A DNA stretch of 64,000 bases from positions 30,723 through 94,722 of the forward strand of contig DASZHO010000121.1 in NCBI GenBank assembly GCA_035937795.1, given 5' to 3'. Each line of letters opens with the position of its first letter. The stretch's first letter is position 1. Below are positions 33,790-41,674 of this stretch, in pieces. The notes under the pieces were generated by a model that saw nothing but the letters and a program-made list of their open reading frames with translations, had not been told where the DNA came from and searched no databases. Position numbers and translations under genes: made by a program. Origin of the DNA: JAMQPK01 sp035937795 (GTDB taxonomy: Bacteria; Acidobacteriota; Vicinamibacteria; Vicinamibacterales; JAMQPK01).

Positions 33790-34089
33790 ATGGAACCAAC
33801 AAAACTAGGATCCGCCCAGTCCGCCCTCGCGGGTATTGGAATTTTGACCATATCCCAGAGCCTGTCCTGGGGAATCTATAGTCCATATCATTCAATCAGC
33901 TATTACATCAATTGGCACGCCGTCTACATTGCCGTGATTGGCGCGGGCCTGTTATGTGCCGTAGGTATCAATGTTTCATTACAGAAAAGAATCGAAGCTC
34001 TGGAAAGTGCTGCGAGGCACATGAATCGTCAGAAACCGCCGCTGCGCCAGGAAACGGTTGCCTCTTTGCCGGCATCAAGCCGCCTCTAA
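33790..34089 (+). CDS. Small membrane protein of unknown function, atypical composition
   Basis: The putative protein has 99 aa: a hydrophobic first stretch (ALAGIGILTISQSLSWGIY), then a clear membrane helix (WHAVYIAVIGAGLLCAVGIN), then a basic/amphipathic helix (LQKRIEALESAARHMNRQ). Codon use is visibly less GC-biased than in neighbours (AAAACTAGG, TATAGTCCATATCATTC). A GTG at 33787 is an equally good start. No family recognised. It could be a recent arrival or an orphan; coding status is not certain. The next gene starts 97 bases on. Confidence 0.4.
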   Translation: MEPTKLGSAQSALAGIGILTISQSLSWGIYSPYHSISYYINWHAVYIAVIGAGLLCAVGINVSLQKRIEALESAARHMNRQKPPLRQETVASLPASSRL

Positions 34090-34172
34090 GAAATTCTCTC
34101 CACCCTGGGAGGCGTGAAAACGCCAACGAAACAGCGACGACTCCACCAAACCGATCTCCTCCAAGTCGGTTG

Positions 34173-34178
34173 TAAAAT
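34173..34178 (+). promoter_or_regulatory. -10-like hexamer before the membrane protein at 34187
   Basis: TAAAAT lies eight bases before the ATG at 34187 with no Shine-Dalgarno between them, again fitting a leaderless start. No good -35 is seen. Confidence 0.3.
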
Positions 34179-34186
34179 TGGCAGTT

Positions 34187-35026
34187 ATGGTTCTGAAGAC
34201 GCGCGGCGCCGTCGCGCGGATTGCGGGCGTCGCGCTCCTGGCGTGGCTGGTGGTGACCCTTGCGAGCGCGCAGGAAAGCGGAGCACAGCCCGACGCGTCG
34301 CGGTCGCTGATGTCCAGACTTCTTGGCGTGCACCGTTACGAATACGACGAACGCGTCGATCTGTCGTTGGACGGATCCGCGGTGATCGACATCAACGCCT
34401 CGCTGGCCTCGCTGGTGGCGCTGCACGGCGCGAAATTCGATCTGGATCCCGAAGCGCGTCTCGATCGTCAGGCCATTCGAAGGGCGTTCGAGGGCCCGGG
34501 CGCGACGGTCACGGAGACCAGCGGCTTCAGACGATACGGCCGCCGTTTCGTCCACGTGCGGCTGGCTGTGAATGACATCCGCCAGGTCTCGCAAATCGTT
34601 CCTCTGTCGTGGTCGCGCTATGCGCTCGAGAGGAGCGGCGCGGAATATCGCTTCGTTCAGGACGTGGGGGATGCCACGGGGGGAATCGCCGGCAACGGCC
34701 ACCCCAACGCGGCTGCCGTGTCGGGGACCCAGGCTGTGGGCTGGATCGGCGACGAATTGGTCGCGTTTCGAGTGCACCTTCCGAGCCGGATCAACTTCAA
34801 TAACTCCCCGCACGAGGTCGAGCGGGGCAACATTCTCGTGTGGGAGCAGACCCTGCGCGATCGGCTCGCCGGCGCGCCGCTGCACATGGAGGTGCGCATG
34901 GAGACGCAATCGATTCTCTATCGCACGCTTCTGCTGTTTGCGGGAACATTTCTTGCCGCGATGACGGCGCTTGGCGTCATCATCTGGTGGATCGGTCGGA
35001 AGGGAAGGAGCGTGGTAGCGGCATGA
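34187..35026 (+). CDS. Exported single-pass membrane protein of unknown function
   Basis: The protein has 279 aa. A signal peptide or anchor (GVALLAWLVVTLASAQ) is followed by an extracytoplasmic domain with YEYDERVDLSLDGSAVIDIN near residues 48-67, then a C-terminal membrane helix (TLLLFAGTFLAAMTALGVII) and the basic end GRKGRS. The fold resembles the LppM-like lipoprotein class with a beta-rich domain and a C-terminal anchor, but this is weak. The ATG of the GNAT gene overlaps its stop (ATGA), so the two are translated together. Confidence 0.7.
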   Translation: MVLKTRGAVARIAGVALLAWLVVTLASAQESGAQPDASRSLMSRLLGVHRYEYDERVDLSLDGSAVIDINASLASLVALHGAKFDLDPEARLDRQAIRRAFEGPGATVTETSGFRRYGRRFVHVRLAVNDIRQVSQIVPLSWSRYALERSGAEYRFVQDVGDATGGIAGNGHPNAAAVSGTQAVGWIGDELVAFRVHLPSRINFNNSPHEVERGNILVWEQTLRDRLAGAPLHMEVRMETQSILYRTLLLFAGTFLAAMTALGVIIWWIGRKGRSVVAA

Positions 35027-35622
35027 CGTCCTCTTTCGGCGCAAAGCCCGCGGTGCTGCGATGCAGCCGCTGCGGAACGTCAGTCGATTGGGCGGAGGCG
35101 CGCGCTCAGGTGGTGTGTCAGTGCCGGCCGCGCATCGAGCTGCCGCCGGTCCTCGTGCGTGAGGCGGCCGACCTCGAGCGCGAAGCCGCGCTCGATCTGT
35201 TCCGGCGCGACTTCGGCCGGACTGGTCTCGTGGCGTTCGGCCAGGTGATGGATCTGGACGCCGCGCCCGCGATCGTGGCCGACATGGACGGTGAGATCGG
35301 CGGTGCGCTCGCCTATCGCCTCGTCGAAGGGGGCTTGCACATCGTCGCGCTCGCCACCGATCCGATGTGGCAGCGGTCGGGGGTCGGGGGCCATCTCGTC
35401 GCCGAGGCGGAGTTGATGGCGCGGCGTCTCCGCATCCCGCGCGTGATTGTGGCGACCACCAACGACAATCTGCCGACTTTGTACTTCTATCAGCGCCGCG
35501 GGTATTACGTGACCGAATGGGTGCCGAACGGGGTCTCGAAATACTCGAAGAGCACGAGCCTGGTCGGGTTCGCCGGCATCCCGATCAGGGACGAGGTCCG
35601 GCTGGAGAAGATGATGGAGTGA
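35023..35622 (+). CDS. GNAT acetyltransferase with N-terminal zinc ribbon
   Basis: The protein has 199 aa. Residues 10-45 hold CSRCGTSVDWAEARAQVVCQC, a CxxC...CxC cluster likely binding zinc. The GNAT domain covers about 70-175, with the acetyl-CoA loop ATDPMWQRSGVGGHLVAEAE (V/I-x-x-x-x-R/Q-x-x-G-x-G/A) and the end LPTLYFYQRRGYYVTEW. The substrate is unknown. Coupling with the membrane protein upstream suggests a shared role. The stop is followed at once by AAAGT-type repeats. Confidence 0.82.
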   Translation: MTSSFGAKPAVLRCSRCGTSVDWAEARAQVVCQCRPRIELPPVLVREAADLEREAALDLFRRDFGRTGLVAFGQVMDLDAAPAIVADMDGEIGGALAYRLVEGGLHIVALATDPMWQRSGVGGHLVAEAELMARRLRIPRVIVATTNDNLPTLYFYQRRGYYVTEWVPNGVSKYSKSTSLVGFAGIPIRDEVRLEKMME

Positions 35623-35626
35623 GGGT

Positions 35627-35706
35627 GTGAAAAGTGAAAAGTGAAAAGTGAAAAGTTGAAAGTGACTTCAATTGACTTTTGATTTTTGAGATTTTACTTT
35701 TGACTT
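35627..35706. repeat. Heptad GTGAAAA repeats facing a complementary arm between convergent genes
   Basis: On the plus strand (GTGAAAA)x4 then GTTGAAAGT follows the GNAT stop (35627-35664). On the minus strand AAGTCAAAAGTAAAATC and CAAAAATCAAAAGTCAA follow the SDR stop (35706-35667). Each gene therefore ends in a purine-rich repeat on its own coding strand, and the two arms can pair imperfectly as a bidirectional hairpin. Confidence 0.8.
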
Positions 35707-35715
35707 GTCAGTATC

Positions 35716-36483
35716 TCACCTGGGCGCCATCCGAATTGCGCCGTCGAGCCGGATCACCTCGCCGTTGAGCATCTCGTTCTCGAAGATGTGCTTCACCAGC
35801 ACCGCGTATTCGGACGGTCTTCCCAGCCGCGGCGGAAACGGCACCTGCTGCGCAAGGCTGTCGCGCGCCGCTTGAGGCAGTCCGGCCATCAATGGTGTAT
35901 CGAAGATGCCCGGCGCGATCGTCATCACCCTGATGCCGTAACGCGCGAGCTCGCGGGCAATCGGCAGCGTCATGCCGACCACGCCGCCTTTGGACGCCGA
36001 GTACGCCGCCTGCCCGATCTGGCCATCAAATGCCGCGACCGAAGCGGTGTTGACGATGACGCCCCGCTCGCCTCCTTCCAGCGGCGCGTTTTCACTCATC
36101 ATCGCGGCGGCCAACCGAATCACGTTGAACGTGCCGGCGAGATTGACGCGGATAACGCGCGCGAAGGCGTCGAGCGGATGCGGTCCGTTCCTGCCGAGCA
36201 CTTTTTCAGCGACGGCGATCCCGGCGGCGTTCACGACGCCGCGCAGCGGTCCGAGCCGTGCGGAGTCGGCCAGGCCCTGTTGAACGCTCGCCTCGTCGGC
36301 GACGTCAACCGGCGCAAATCGTGCGCCGCCGCCGAGCTCGGCCGCGAGTTGCGTGCCCGCGGCCTGGTTCACATCCGCAATCACGACGCGCCCGCCCGAA
36401 GAGACGAGCATCCGAACGGCGGCCTCTCCCAGCCCGGAGGCGCCGCCGGTGACGAAGAATGCGCCGTTATCGAATTGCCTCAA
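35716..36483 (-). CDS. SDR dehydrogenase of the HSD10 / type II 3-hydroxyacyl-CoA dehydrogenase type
   Basis: The protein has 255 aa. It carries FVTGGASGLGEAAVRML, ADVNQAAG, VNAAGIAV and the run NTASVAAFDGQIGQAAYSAS plus KGGVVGMTLPIA, which is very like mitochondrial HSD10 (HADH2). It also has APGIFDTPLM, VPFPPRLGRPSEYA and NGEVIRLDGAIRM. The expected reaction is NAD-dependent oxidation of short or branched 3-hydroxyacyl-CoA, as in isoleucine or fatty acid degradation. It starts at TTG, overlapping the thrC end by 17 bases, so it is co-translated with thrC. Confidence 0.9.
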   Translation of the reverse strand: MRQFDNGAFFVTGGASGLGEAAVRMLVSSGGRVVIADVNQAAGTQLAAELGGGARFAPVDVADEASVQQGLADSARLGPLRGVVNAAGIAVAEKVLGRNGPHPLDAFARVIRVNLAGTFNVIRLAAAMMSENAPLEGGERGVIVNTASVAAFDGQIGQAAYSASKGGVVGMTLPIARELARYGIRVMTIAPGIFDTPLMAGLPQAARDSLAQQVPFPPRLGRPSEYAVLVKHIFENEMLNGEVIRLDGAIRMAPR

Positions 36484-37804
36484 CCTTGCTCGCCTGATCG
36501 ACGGCGCGGCGCACCGCGTCGTAATCGTTCGGCAGATCGACCGGCTTGTTCGCCAGCCTCGAAGTGACACCCTCCAGCGCGCCGGAGTGATAGGCGACCT
36601 TGAAGTCGGTGAATTTCAGGCCGTTGGCGGTGGAAATCACGACGACGCGCTCGCTGGCGCCGATCTGCTGACGTTCGCGAAGCTTGATGAGCGCCGCCAA
36701 TGCGACTCCCGTGTGGGGGCAGTTGAACATCCCCGTCCGGTCGGCGCGCGCCGCGGCGTCGGCCAGCTCCGATTCGGTCGCCTGCTCGACGATGCCGTTG
36801 TACTTCTTCAGGGTGCGGATCGCCTTCTGCACCGAGACCGGATTGCCGATCTGGATGGCCGAGGCCAGCGTCGCCCTGGCGATGATCGGATGAAACTCCC
36901 AGTTGTTGTGGTATGCCAGATAGAGCGGGTTCGCCGCCGCGGCCTGAGCCACGACGATGCGCGGGAGCTTCGTGATGAGGCCGAGCGCCTCCATCATGTC
37001 GAATCCGGCGCCAAGCGCGCTGACGTTTCCGAGGTTGCCGCCGGGAATGACGATCACATCGGGCACCGACCAATCGAACTGCTGAACGATTTCGATGCCG
37101 ACGGTCTTCTGCCCCTCGAGCCGCAGGCTGTTCATCGAGTTGGCGAGGTAGACGCCTTCCTCGGCCGACAGCCGTTGAACGATGGCCATGCAGCCGTCGA
37201 AGTCGGTGTCGAGCGACAGCACGAGCGCGCCGTTCGCCAGCGGCTGCACCAGCTGCGCCGTCGAGACTTTGCCGCGCGGAAGAATGACGATCGCGGGAAT
37301 CTCCGCGGCGGCGGCGTAGGCGGCAAGCGATGCCGACGTATCGCCGGTCGACGCGCACGCCACCGCGCGAACGGGCTTGCCGTCGACAATCATCTGCCGG
37401 ACCACCGACACGAGCACCGTCATTCCAAGGTCTTTGAACGAGCCGGTGTGCGACTGGCCGCACATCTTGATCCACAACTCGTCCATGCCGAGCTGGCTGC
37501 CGAAACGCTCGGCCCACATCAGGTTGGTGCCGCCTTCATCCATCGAGACGATGTTCTCGTCCCGGACGCCCGGGCAGACCCACTCCTTCTTCCCCCAAAC
37601 CGCCGAGCCGTACGGCCATTCGGTCCGCTTGTACCGATCGTCGAAGCGCTTCTTCCACTCGTCGGCGGTGTCCTGCCGGAGCGCATCCAGGTCGTGGACG
37701 ACTTCGAGCAGATCGCCGCACGCGGGGCAGCGGTAAATCGCCTGCTCGAGGTCGTACTCGCCGGGGCAACCCGCAATGCACTTGAAAACTGCTCGATATT
37801 TCAC
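36467..37804 (-). CDS. thrC: Threonine synthase
   Basis: The protein has 445 aa. It converts O-phosphohomoserine to threonine with PLP. A small zinc-knuckle (CIAGCPGEYDLEQA then YRCPACGDLLEV) occupies residues 7-33. The lysine motif is GQSHTGSFKDLGMTV and the phosphate loop IVIPGGNLGNVSALGAGFDM. This is the longer class typical of bacteria such as Thermus or Mycobacterium plus an N-terminal ribbon. The GTG at 37804 is preferred since it gives the ribbon and avoids overlap with the divergent gene. Confidence 0.93.
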   Translation of the reverse strand: MKYRAVFKCIAGCPGEYDLEQAIYRCPACGDLLEVVHDLDALRQDTADEWKKRFDDRYKRTEWPYGSAVWGKKEWVCPGVRDENIVSMDEGGTNLMWAERFGSQLGMDELWIKMCGQSHTGSFKDLGMTVLVSVVRQMIVDGKPVRAVACASTGDTSASLAAYAAAAEIPAIVILPRGKVSTAQLVQPLANGALVLSLDTDFDGCMAIVQRLSAEEGVYLANSMNSLRLEGQKTVGIEIVQQFDWSVPDVIVIPGGNLGNVSALGAGFDMMEALGLITKLPRIVVAQAAAANPLYLAYHNNWEFHPIIARATLASAIQIGNPVSVQKAIRTLKKYNGIVEQATESELADAAARADRTGMFNCPHTGVALAALIKLRERQQIGASERVVVISTANGLKFTDFKVAYHSGALEGVTSRLANKPVDLPNDYDAVRRAVDQASKVEAIR

Positions 37805-37820
37805 GGCGGCCACTAATACA

Positions 37821-37826
37821 TATACT
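37821..37826 (+). promoter_or_regulatory. -10 box (TATACT) of the threonine dehydrogenase gene in a divergent promoter
   Basis: TATACT lies 15 bases before ATG 37842 and is followed by a GAGG ribosome site. On the other strand TATTAG lies eight bases before the thrC GTG at 37804. The two promoters must overlap within 37 bases, so the opposing threonine genes probably compete or share a regulator. Confidence 0.4.
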
Positions 37827-37841
37827 AACCGAGGGTCCGGA

Positions 37842-38894
37842 ATGATGCGTAAACCTGTCGTCCTGATCACCGGCGCCAACGGCGAAATCGGCCACGCCCT
37901 GGTGATCAACCTCGCCGAAAGGCGAAACCTGTCGGTCGTCTCGCTGGACGTCAACGCGCTCGACCCGCCGCTGGCGCGGCTGGTGCAGCGCGAGTTCACC
38001 GGGTCGATCCTCGACGGAAACCTTCTCGAGCGCATCCTGGCCGAGTTCGAGGTCGACCTCATTTTCCATCTCGCCGCGTTGCTGTCGAGCCGCGCCGAAT
38101 TCACGCCCACGGCCGCGCATCACGTGAACGTCGAGGGCACGCTGAACCTGCTCGAGTTCGCCGCCCGCCAGGGGGAGTCGCACGGCCGCCCGGTCGTGTT
38201 CGTCTACCCGTCGTCGATCGCGGCGTATGGCCTCCCCGACCTGCAGACGCGCCGCAGCGCAGGCCGCGTGCGCGAGGACGACTGGAACAAGCCGATAACG
38301 ATGTACGGCTGCAACAAGCTCTACTGCGAGCAGCTCGGACGGTACTACGCCAAGCACTACAAGCAGCTGTCCGAAACCGTGGGGCCGCGAGTCGACTTCC
38401 GCTGCGTTCGATTTCCGGGGCTGATCTCGGCCGTCACGCTGCCGTCCGGCGGCACGTCGGACTACGTGTCGGAGATGATTCACGCCGCCGCGCGCGGCGA
38501 CTCCTACGTCTGTTTTGTGCGGCCCGACTCGCGTATTCCGCTCATGGCGATGCCCGACGCCGTCGAGGCGCTGTTGCAGCTGTCGGTTGCGACGCCGAAC
38601 AGGTTGTCGTGCACGGCCTATAACGTGACGGCGTTCAATCCGTCGGCTGATGAAATTCGCGCGTCGGCGATCCGCGCCTTCCCCGACGCGAGGATTACGT
38701 ACAAGGTCGACGCGAAACGCCAGGCCATCATCGATTCGTGGCCCGAAGACATCGACGAGACCGCCGCGCGGCGCGATTGGGACTTCTCGCCGAGCTATGA
38801 CTTCGACCGCGCGTTCCATCAATATCTGATTCCGACCATACGCGACCGTTACAGTCTTCGAGACGAAAAACAAGCGCGGGAGTCTCTTTCGTAG
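37842..38894 (+). CDS. L-threonine 3-dehydrogenase, SDR (epimerase-like) type
   Basis: The protein has 350 aa. The NAD motif is LITGANGEIGHAL, with FHLAALLSSRAE, YPSSIAAYG and the catalytic MYGCNKLYCE (Tyr-x-x-x-Lys). VRFPGLISAVTLPSGGTSD and CFVRPDSRIPLMAMPDAVEA are signature stretches of the epimerase-like threonine dehydrogenases (animal TDH and Flavobacterium/Cupriavidus enzymes), unlike the zinc-type Tdh of E. coli. It would oxidise threonine to 2-amino-3-oxobutyrate. It is head-to-head with thrC. Confidence 0.88.
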   Translation: MMRKPVVLITGANGEIGHALVINLAERRNLSVVSLDVNALDPPLARLVQREFTGSILDGNLLERILAEFEVDLIFHLAALLSSRAEFTPTAAHHVNVEGTLNLLEFAARQGESHGRPVVFVYPSSIAAYGLPDLQTRRSAGRVREDDWNKPITMYGCNKLYCEQLGRYYAKHYKQLSETVGPRVDFRCVRFPGLISAVTLPSGGTSDYVSEMIHAAARGDSYVCFVRPDSRIPLMAMPDAVEALLQLSVATPNRLSCTAYNVTAFNPSADEIRASAIRAFPDARITYKVDAKRQAIIDSWPEDIDETAARRDWDFSPSYDFDRAFHQYLIPTIRDRYSLRDEKQARESLS

Positions 38895-38918
38895 GCCTCG
38901 GGGTGAAAGTGAGGGAGC

Positions 38919-39377
38919 ATGCACAGGCGAGAGATGATCGTCGTATCGCTCGTCGGCTTACCACGACTCGCGACCGCCGTGCGCGCGCGGCAGACGCAGG
39001 GAGGACCGGCACCGCAGCGCGTGGCCGATGCCGAGCGCGCGTTTGCCGCCGCGATGGCTCGCCGCGATGCGGCGGGGTTTGCGTCGCATGTGTCCGAAGA
39101 AGCCATCTTCATGGGGAGCGCCGATGCCCCCCGCGTGCTGCGTGGCAAGACGGCCATCGTCGAGGGATGGAACCAGTTCTTCGACGGGCCGGCCGCGCCG
39201 TTTTCGTGGGAGCCCGATATCGTTGAAGTGCTCGACTCGGGGAACCTGGCGCTGACCAGCGGTCCCGTGCGCGACCCGAAGGGCGAGGTGATCGGCCGCT
39301 TCAATTCGATCTGGCGTCTCGAGCCCGACGGGCGCTGGCGCGTACTGTTCGATCGCGGCGCGCCGGTCTGCAAATAA
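38919..39377 (+). CDS. DUF4440/SnoaL-like protein, possibly exported
   Basis: The protein has 152 aa with a short twin-Arg-like basic start (MHRREMIVVSLVGLPRLATA) then a weak leader. The NTF2-like fold covers about residues 35-148: AERAFAAAMARRDAAGFASH, FMGSADAPRVLRGKTAI, RFNSIWRLEPDGRWRVLFD. Such domains act as small ligand-binding or isomerase-like proteins; the function is unknown. It has a GAGGGAG ribosome site. Confidence 0.78.
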   Translation: MHRREMIVVSLVGLPRLATAVRARQTQGGPAPQRVADAERAFAAAMARRDAAGFASHVSEEAIFMGSADAPRVLRGKTAIVEGWNQFFDGPAAPFSWEPDIVEVLDSGNLALTSGPVRDPKGEVIGRFNSIWRLEPDGRWRVLFDRGAPVCK

Positions 39378-39379
39378 CC

Positions 39380-40357
39380 GTGCGCGCCATTGCCATCTCG
39401 CATCCCGGTGGTCCCGATGTGCTGCGTCCCGTCGAGCTGCCGGTCCCTGAACCTCGCGCCGACGAGCTGCTGATTCGCGTCACGGCCGCCGGCGTGAACC
39501 GGCCGGACCTCATGCAGCGCGAGGGAAAATATCCTCCTCCCGCGGGCGCCAGCGACATTCCCGGTCTCGAGGTAGCGGGCACGGTGGCATCGTGCGGCAG
39601 CGCGGTCGAGCGGTGGCGCGAGGGCGACCGCGTGTGTGCGCTGGTGGCCGGCGGCGGGTATGCGGAATATTGCGCGGTGCCCGCCGTGCAGTGCCTGCCC
39701 GTTCCGGGCGGGCTGGAGCTCCAGGATGCCGGCGCCGTTCCCGAAACATTCTTCACGGTCTGGACGAACGTCTTCGAGCGCGGACGGCTTCGCGCCGGCG
39801 AGAGCTTTCTCGTGCACGGAGGAGCGGGCGGCATCGGCACGACGGCCATTCAAATGGCGCGCGCATTCGGCGCACGGGTGTTTGCCACCGCGCGCACGAC
39901 AGAAAAATGCGACGCGTGCAGGCGGCTGGGCGCCGAGCGGGCCGTGAACTATCGCGACGAAGACTTTGTGGCCGTGTTGACGGCGCTTACCGAGGGACGG
40001 GGGGTCGACGTGATTCTCGACATGGTGGGCGCCGAGTATTTCCAACGCAATATCGATCTGCTCGCCATGGAAGGCCGCCTGCTGCAGATCGCCATGCTCC
40101 ATGGCTCGAAGGCCGAGCTGAGTCTGGTGCGGCTCCTCCGTCAACGATTGACGATTACCGGCTCGACGCTGCGGTCGCGAACGGTTGAAGAAAAGGGAGA
40201 GATTGCCAGGGCGGTGGAGCGCTCCGTGTGGCCTCTGGTTGAAGCCGGCAAGGTGCGGCCGGTGATTTACGCGAGATTCCCGCTTTCCCAAGCCTCAGAC
40301 GCGCATCGCTTGATGGAAACGGACCGGCACATCGGCAAGATCGTGCTGTTGACGTAA
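39380..40357 (+). CDS. NAD(P)H:quinone oxidoreductase, zinc-independent MDR family
   Basis: The protein has 325 aa, full length. The MDR N-terminus (VTAAGVNRPDLMQREGKYPP, GLEVAGTVASCG) is followed by the Rossmann motif VHGGAGGIGTTAIQMARAFG. Cys ligands for catalytic or structural zinc are missing, as in quinone oxidoreductases (QOR, human PIG3/TP53I3 type). It probably reduces quinones or enones with NADPH in the cytoplasm. GTG start three bases after the DUF4440 stop. Confidence 0.9.
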   Translation: MRAIAISHPGGPDVLRPVELPVPEPRADELLIRVTAAGVNRPDLMQREGKYPPPAGASDIPGLEVAGTVASCGSAVERWREGDRVCALVAGGGYAEYCAVPAVQCLPVPGGLELQDAGAVPETFFTVWTNVFERGRLRAGESFLVHGGAGGIGTTAIQMARAFGARVFATARTTEKCDACRRLGAERAVNYRDEDFVAVLTALTEGRGVDVILDMVGAEYFQRNIDLLAMEGRLLQIAMLHGSKAELSLVRLLRQRLTITGSTLRSRTVEEKGEIARAVERSVWPLVEAGKVRPVIYARFPLSQASDAHRLMETDRHIGKIVLLT

Positions 40358-40380
40358 AGGGCTCCGGGCCCGAAGCCCGA

Positions 40381-40406
40381 AGCTGAACGCTGAACGCCGT
40401 ATTCTA
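40381..40406. repeat. GCTGAACG repeats between convergent genes
   Basis: AGCTGAACGCTGAACGCC is followed by GTATTCTAGC, next to a small hairpin (GGGCT at 40359-40363 with AGCCC at 40374-40378). It resembles the repeat at 26270-26326. It fills the gap between the quinone oxidoreductase and the metallo-beta-lactamase-fold gene. Confidence 0.45.
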
Positions 40407-40409
40407 GCT

Positions 40410-41606
40410 CTAGCTTCTCGGCCGGTACGTCTTCGAAAAGCCGTTACGCGAGTTCGTGACCGTGAACGTGCCGTCCGGCTGTGCGGACACCTTGATCCAG
40501 TAGGCGGGGGCATGGTTGCCGTTGCCCGCGAGGCCGGCCGGATAAGGACTTTGCTGCGCAGCGGCCGCCGATCCCCGGGTGGGTGGTGCCGCGCCTCGGG
40601 GCGCCGGCGGGCCAAGCACGCTCGTGAGAGGCGTGGGCGGATTGGCGACGATGGCGCTCAATTGATCCTTGTCGTCGATATTCGCGATGAACCGGCCAGG
40701 CGCGTTGTGCTCGAGCAAGCCGTTGTAGGACCAATGCAGCTGCCAGAGATCTTCCAGGCCTGGCGCCGACTCGAGCGTCTCGTACACCTCGAGCTGTCCG
40801 CCATTGCGCGTGCCGTTGTTCATGATGGCCACGCGCGGCTGCAGTGCATGGACCACCACTTTGGAATTGGACCAGTCGAGGCCGTGATGCGTCGTGAGGT
40901 ACACGTCCACGGTGCCGATATGGTTGGTCGGACACATCAGATCGCCCTCGACGTTCCAAAGTAAATCGCCCAGATCGATCGTGCGGAATTTGCCGTACGC
41001 GATCACGCTGCCGGTCGACTGACCGTTTTCCAGGTCCGTTTGAATGTCTTTCGGCTTGAACTCGGCGCAATACGGGTTTGGCTTGCCGGCGCCGGGCGCC
41101 CCCGCCATGTTCGTCTTCAGCGTCTTGCCCGCCACCGACACAAACGTCCAATCGATCCTCGTCACCGGGAGCTTGTCGCCCGGCCTGGGCACGATATGCG
41201 GGCCCTTGGCAACCGCCGCATCGTAGATTTCGTGCTTCTGTTCCGGCTGAACGGTCGGACCGTGATCGACGATATGCCCGATGGAAATTCGCTTCGACAA
41301 CTCCGGGAATCCGCCGATGTGGTCGCCGTGGTAGTGCGTGACGACGAGATAGTCGATCTGCTTCACGCCGGCGGCGTTCACCGCTTCCATGATCCGGTCG
41401 GGATCGCGCGTGCCGTTGTTTCCGGTATCGACCAGCACGGCCTGCCCTGCGGGGGAGACGAACAGCGTCGATTGCCCGCCTTCGGTGTCGATGTAGTAGA
41501 TCTCGAGGCTTTTCGCCGGCGTTTGCGCCAGCGGCACCGCGACGGATCTCGCAAGGACAAGCACGGATATCGCAAGGACGACTGATAGTGCGAAAGCTCG
41601 GCGCAT
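40410..41606 (-). CDS. Exported metallo-beta-lactamase-fold hydrolase (ComEC-like MBL)
   Basis: The protein has 398 aa. The ATG at 41606 follows a GAGGAGAAG ribosome site and gives the leader RRAFALSVVLAISVLVLA. The MBL metal motif is VVTHYHGDHIGGFPEL, preceded by the early strand VDTGNNGTRDPDRI. Later motifs are TTHHGLDWSNS (His) and the end NGFSKTYRPRS. The pattern (IYYIDTEGGQSTLFV) resembles the MBL part of ComEC-type proteins and stand-alone secreted hydrolases. The substrate is unknown. The insert after residue 320 is Pro/Ala-rich. Confidence 0.85.
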   Translation of the reverse strand: MRRAFALSVVLAISVLVLARSVAVPLAQTPAKSLEIYYIDTEGGQSTLFVSPAGQAVLVDTGNNGTRDPDRIMEAVNAAGVKQIDYLVVTHYHGDHIGGFPELSKRISIGHIVDHGPTVQPEQKHEIYDAAVAKGPHIVPRPGDKLPVTRIDWTFVSVAGKTLKTNMAGAPGAGKPNPYCAEFKPKDIQTDLENGQSTGSVIAYGKFRTIDLGDLLWNVEGDLMCPTNHIGTVDVYLTTHHGLDWSNSKVVVHALQPRVAIMNNGTRNGGQLEVYETLESAPGLEDLWQLHWSYNGLLEHNAPGRFIANIDDKDQLSAIVANPPTPLTSVLGPPAPRGAAPPTRGSAAAAQQSPYPAGLAGNGNHAPAYWIKVSAQPDGTFTVTNSRNGFSKTYRPRS

Positions 41607-41674
41607 TGAACTTCTCCTCAAGGTCCGCTAGTGACGCGGACCCCGCGGCATGTGGCGCGGCGGTCAGCTGGTTG

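Noticed and set aside
33575..33895. 106-codon minus-strand frame upstream of polA
   Set aside because: It overlaps the likely polA promoter, has no leader, domain or ribosome site, and looks like translated non-coding sequence.
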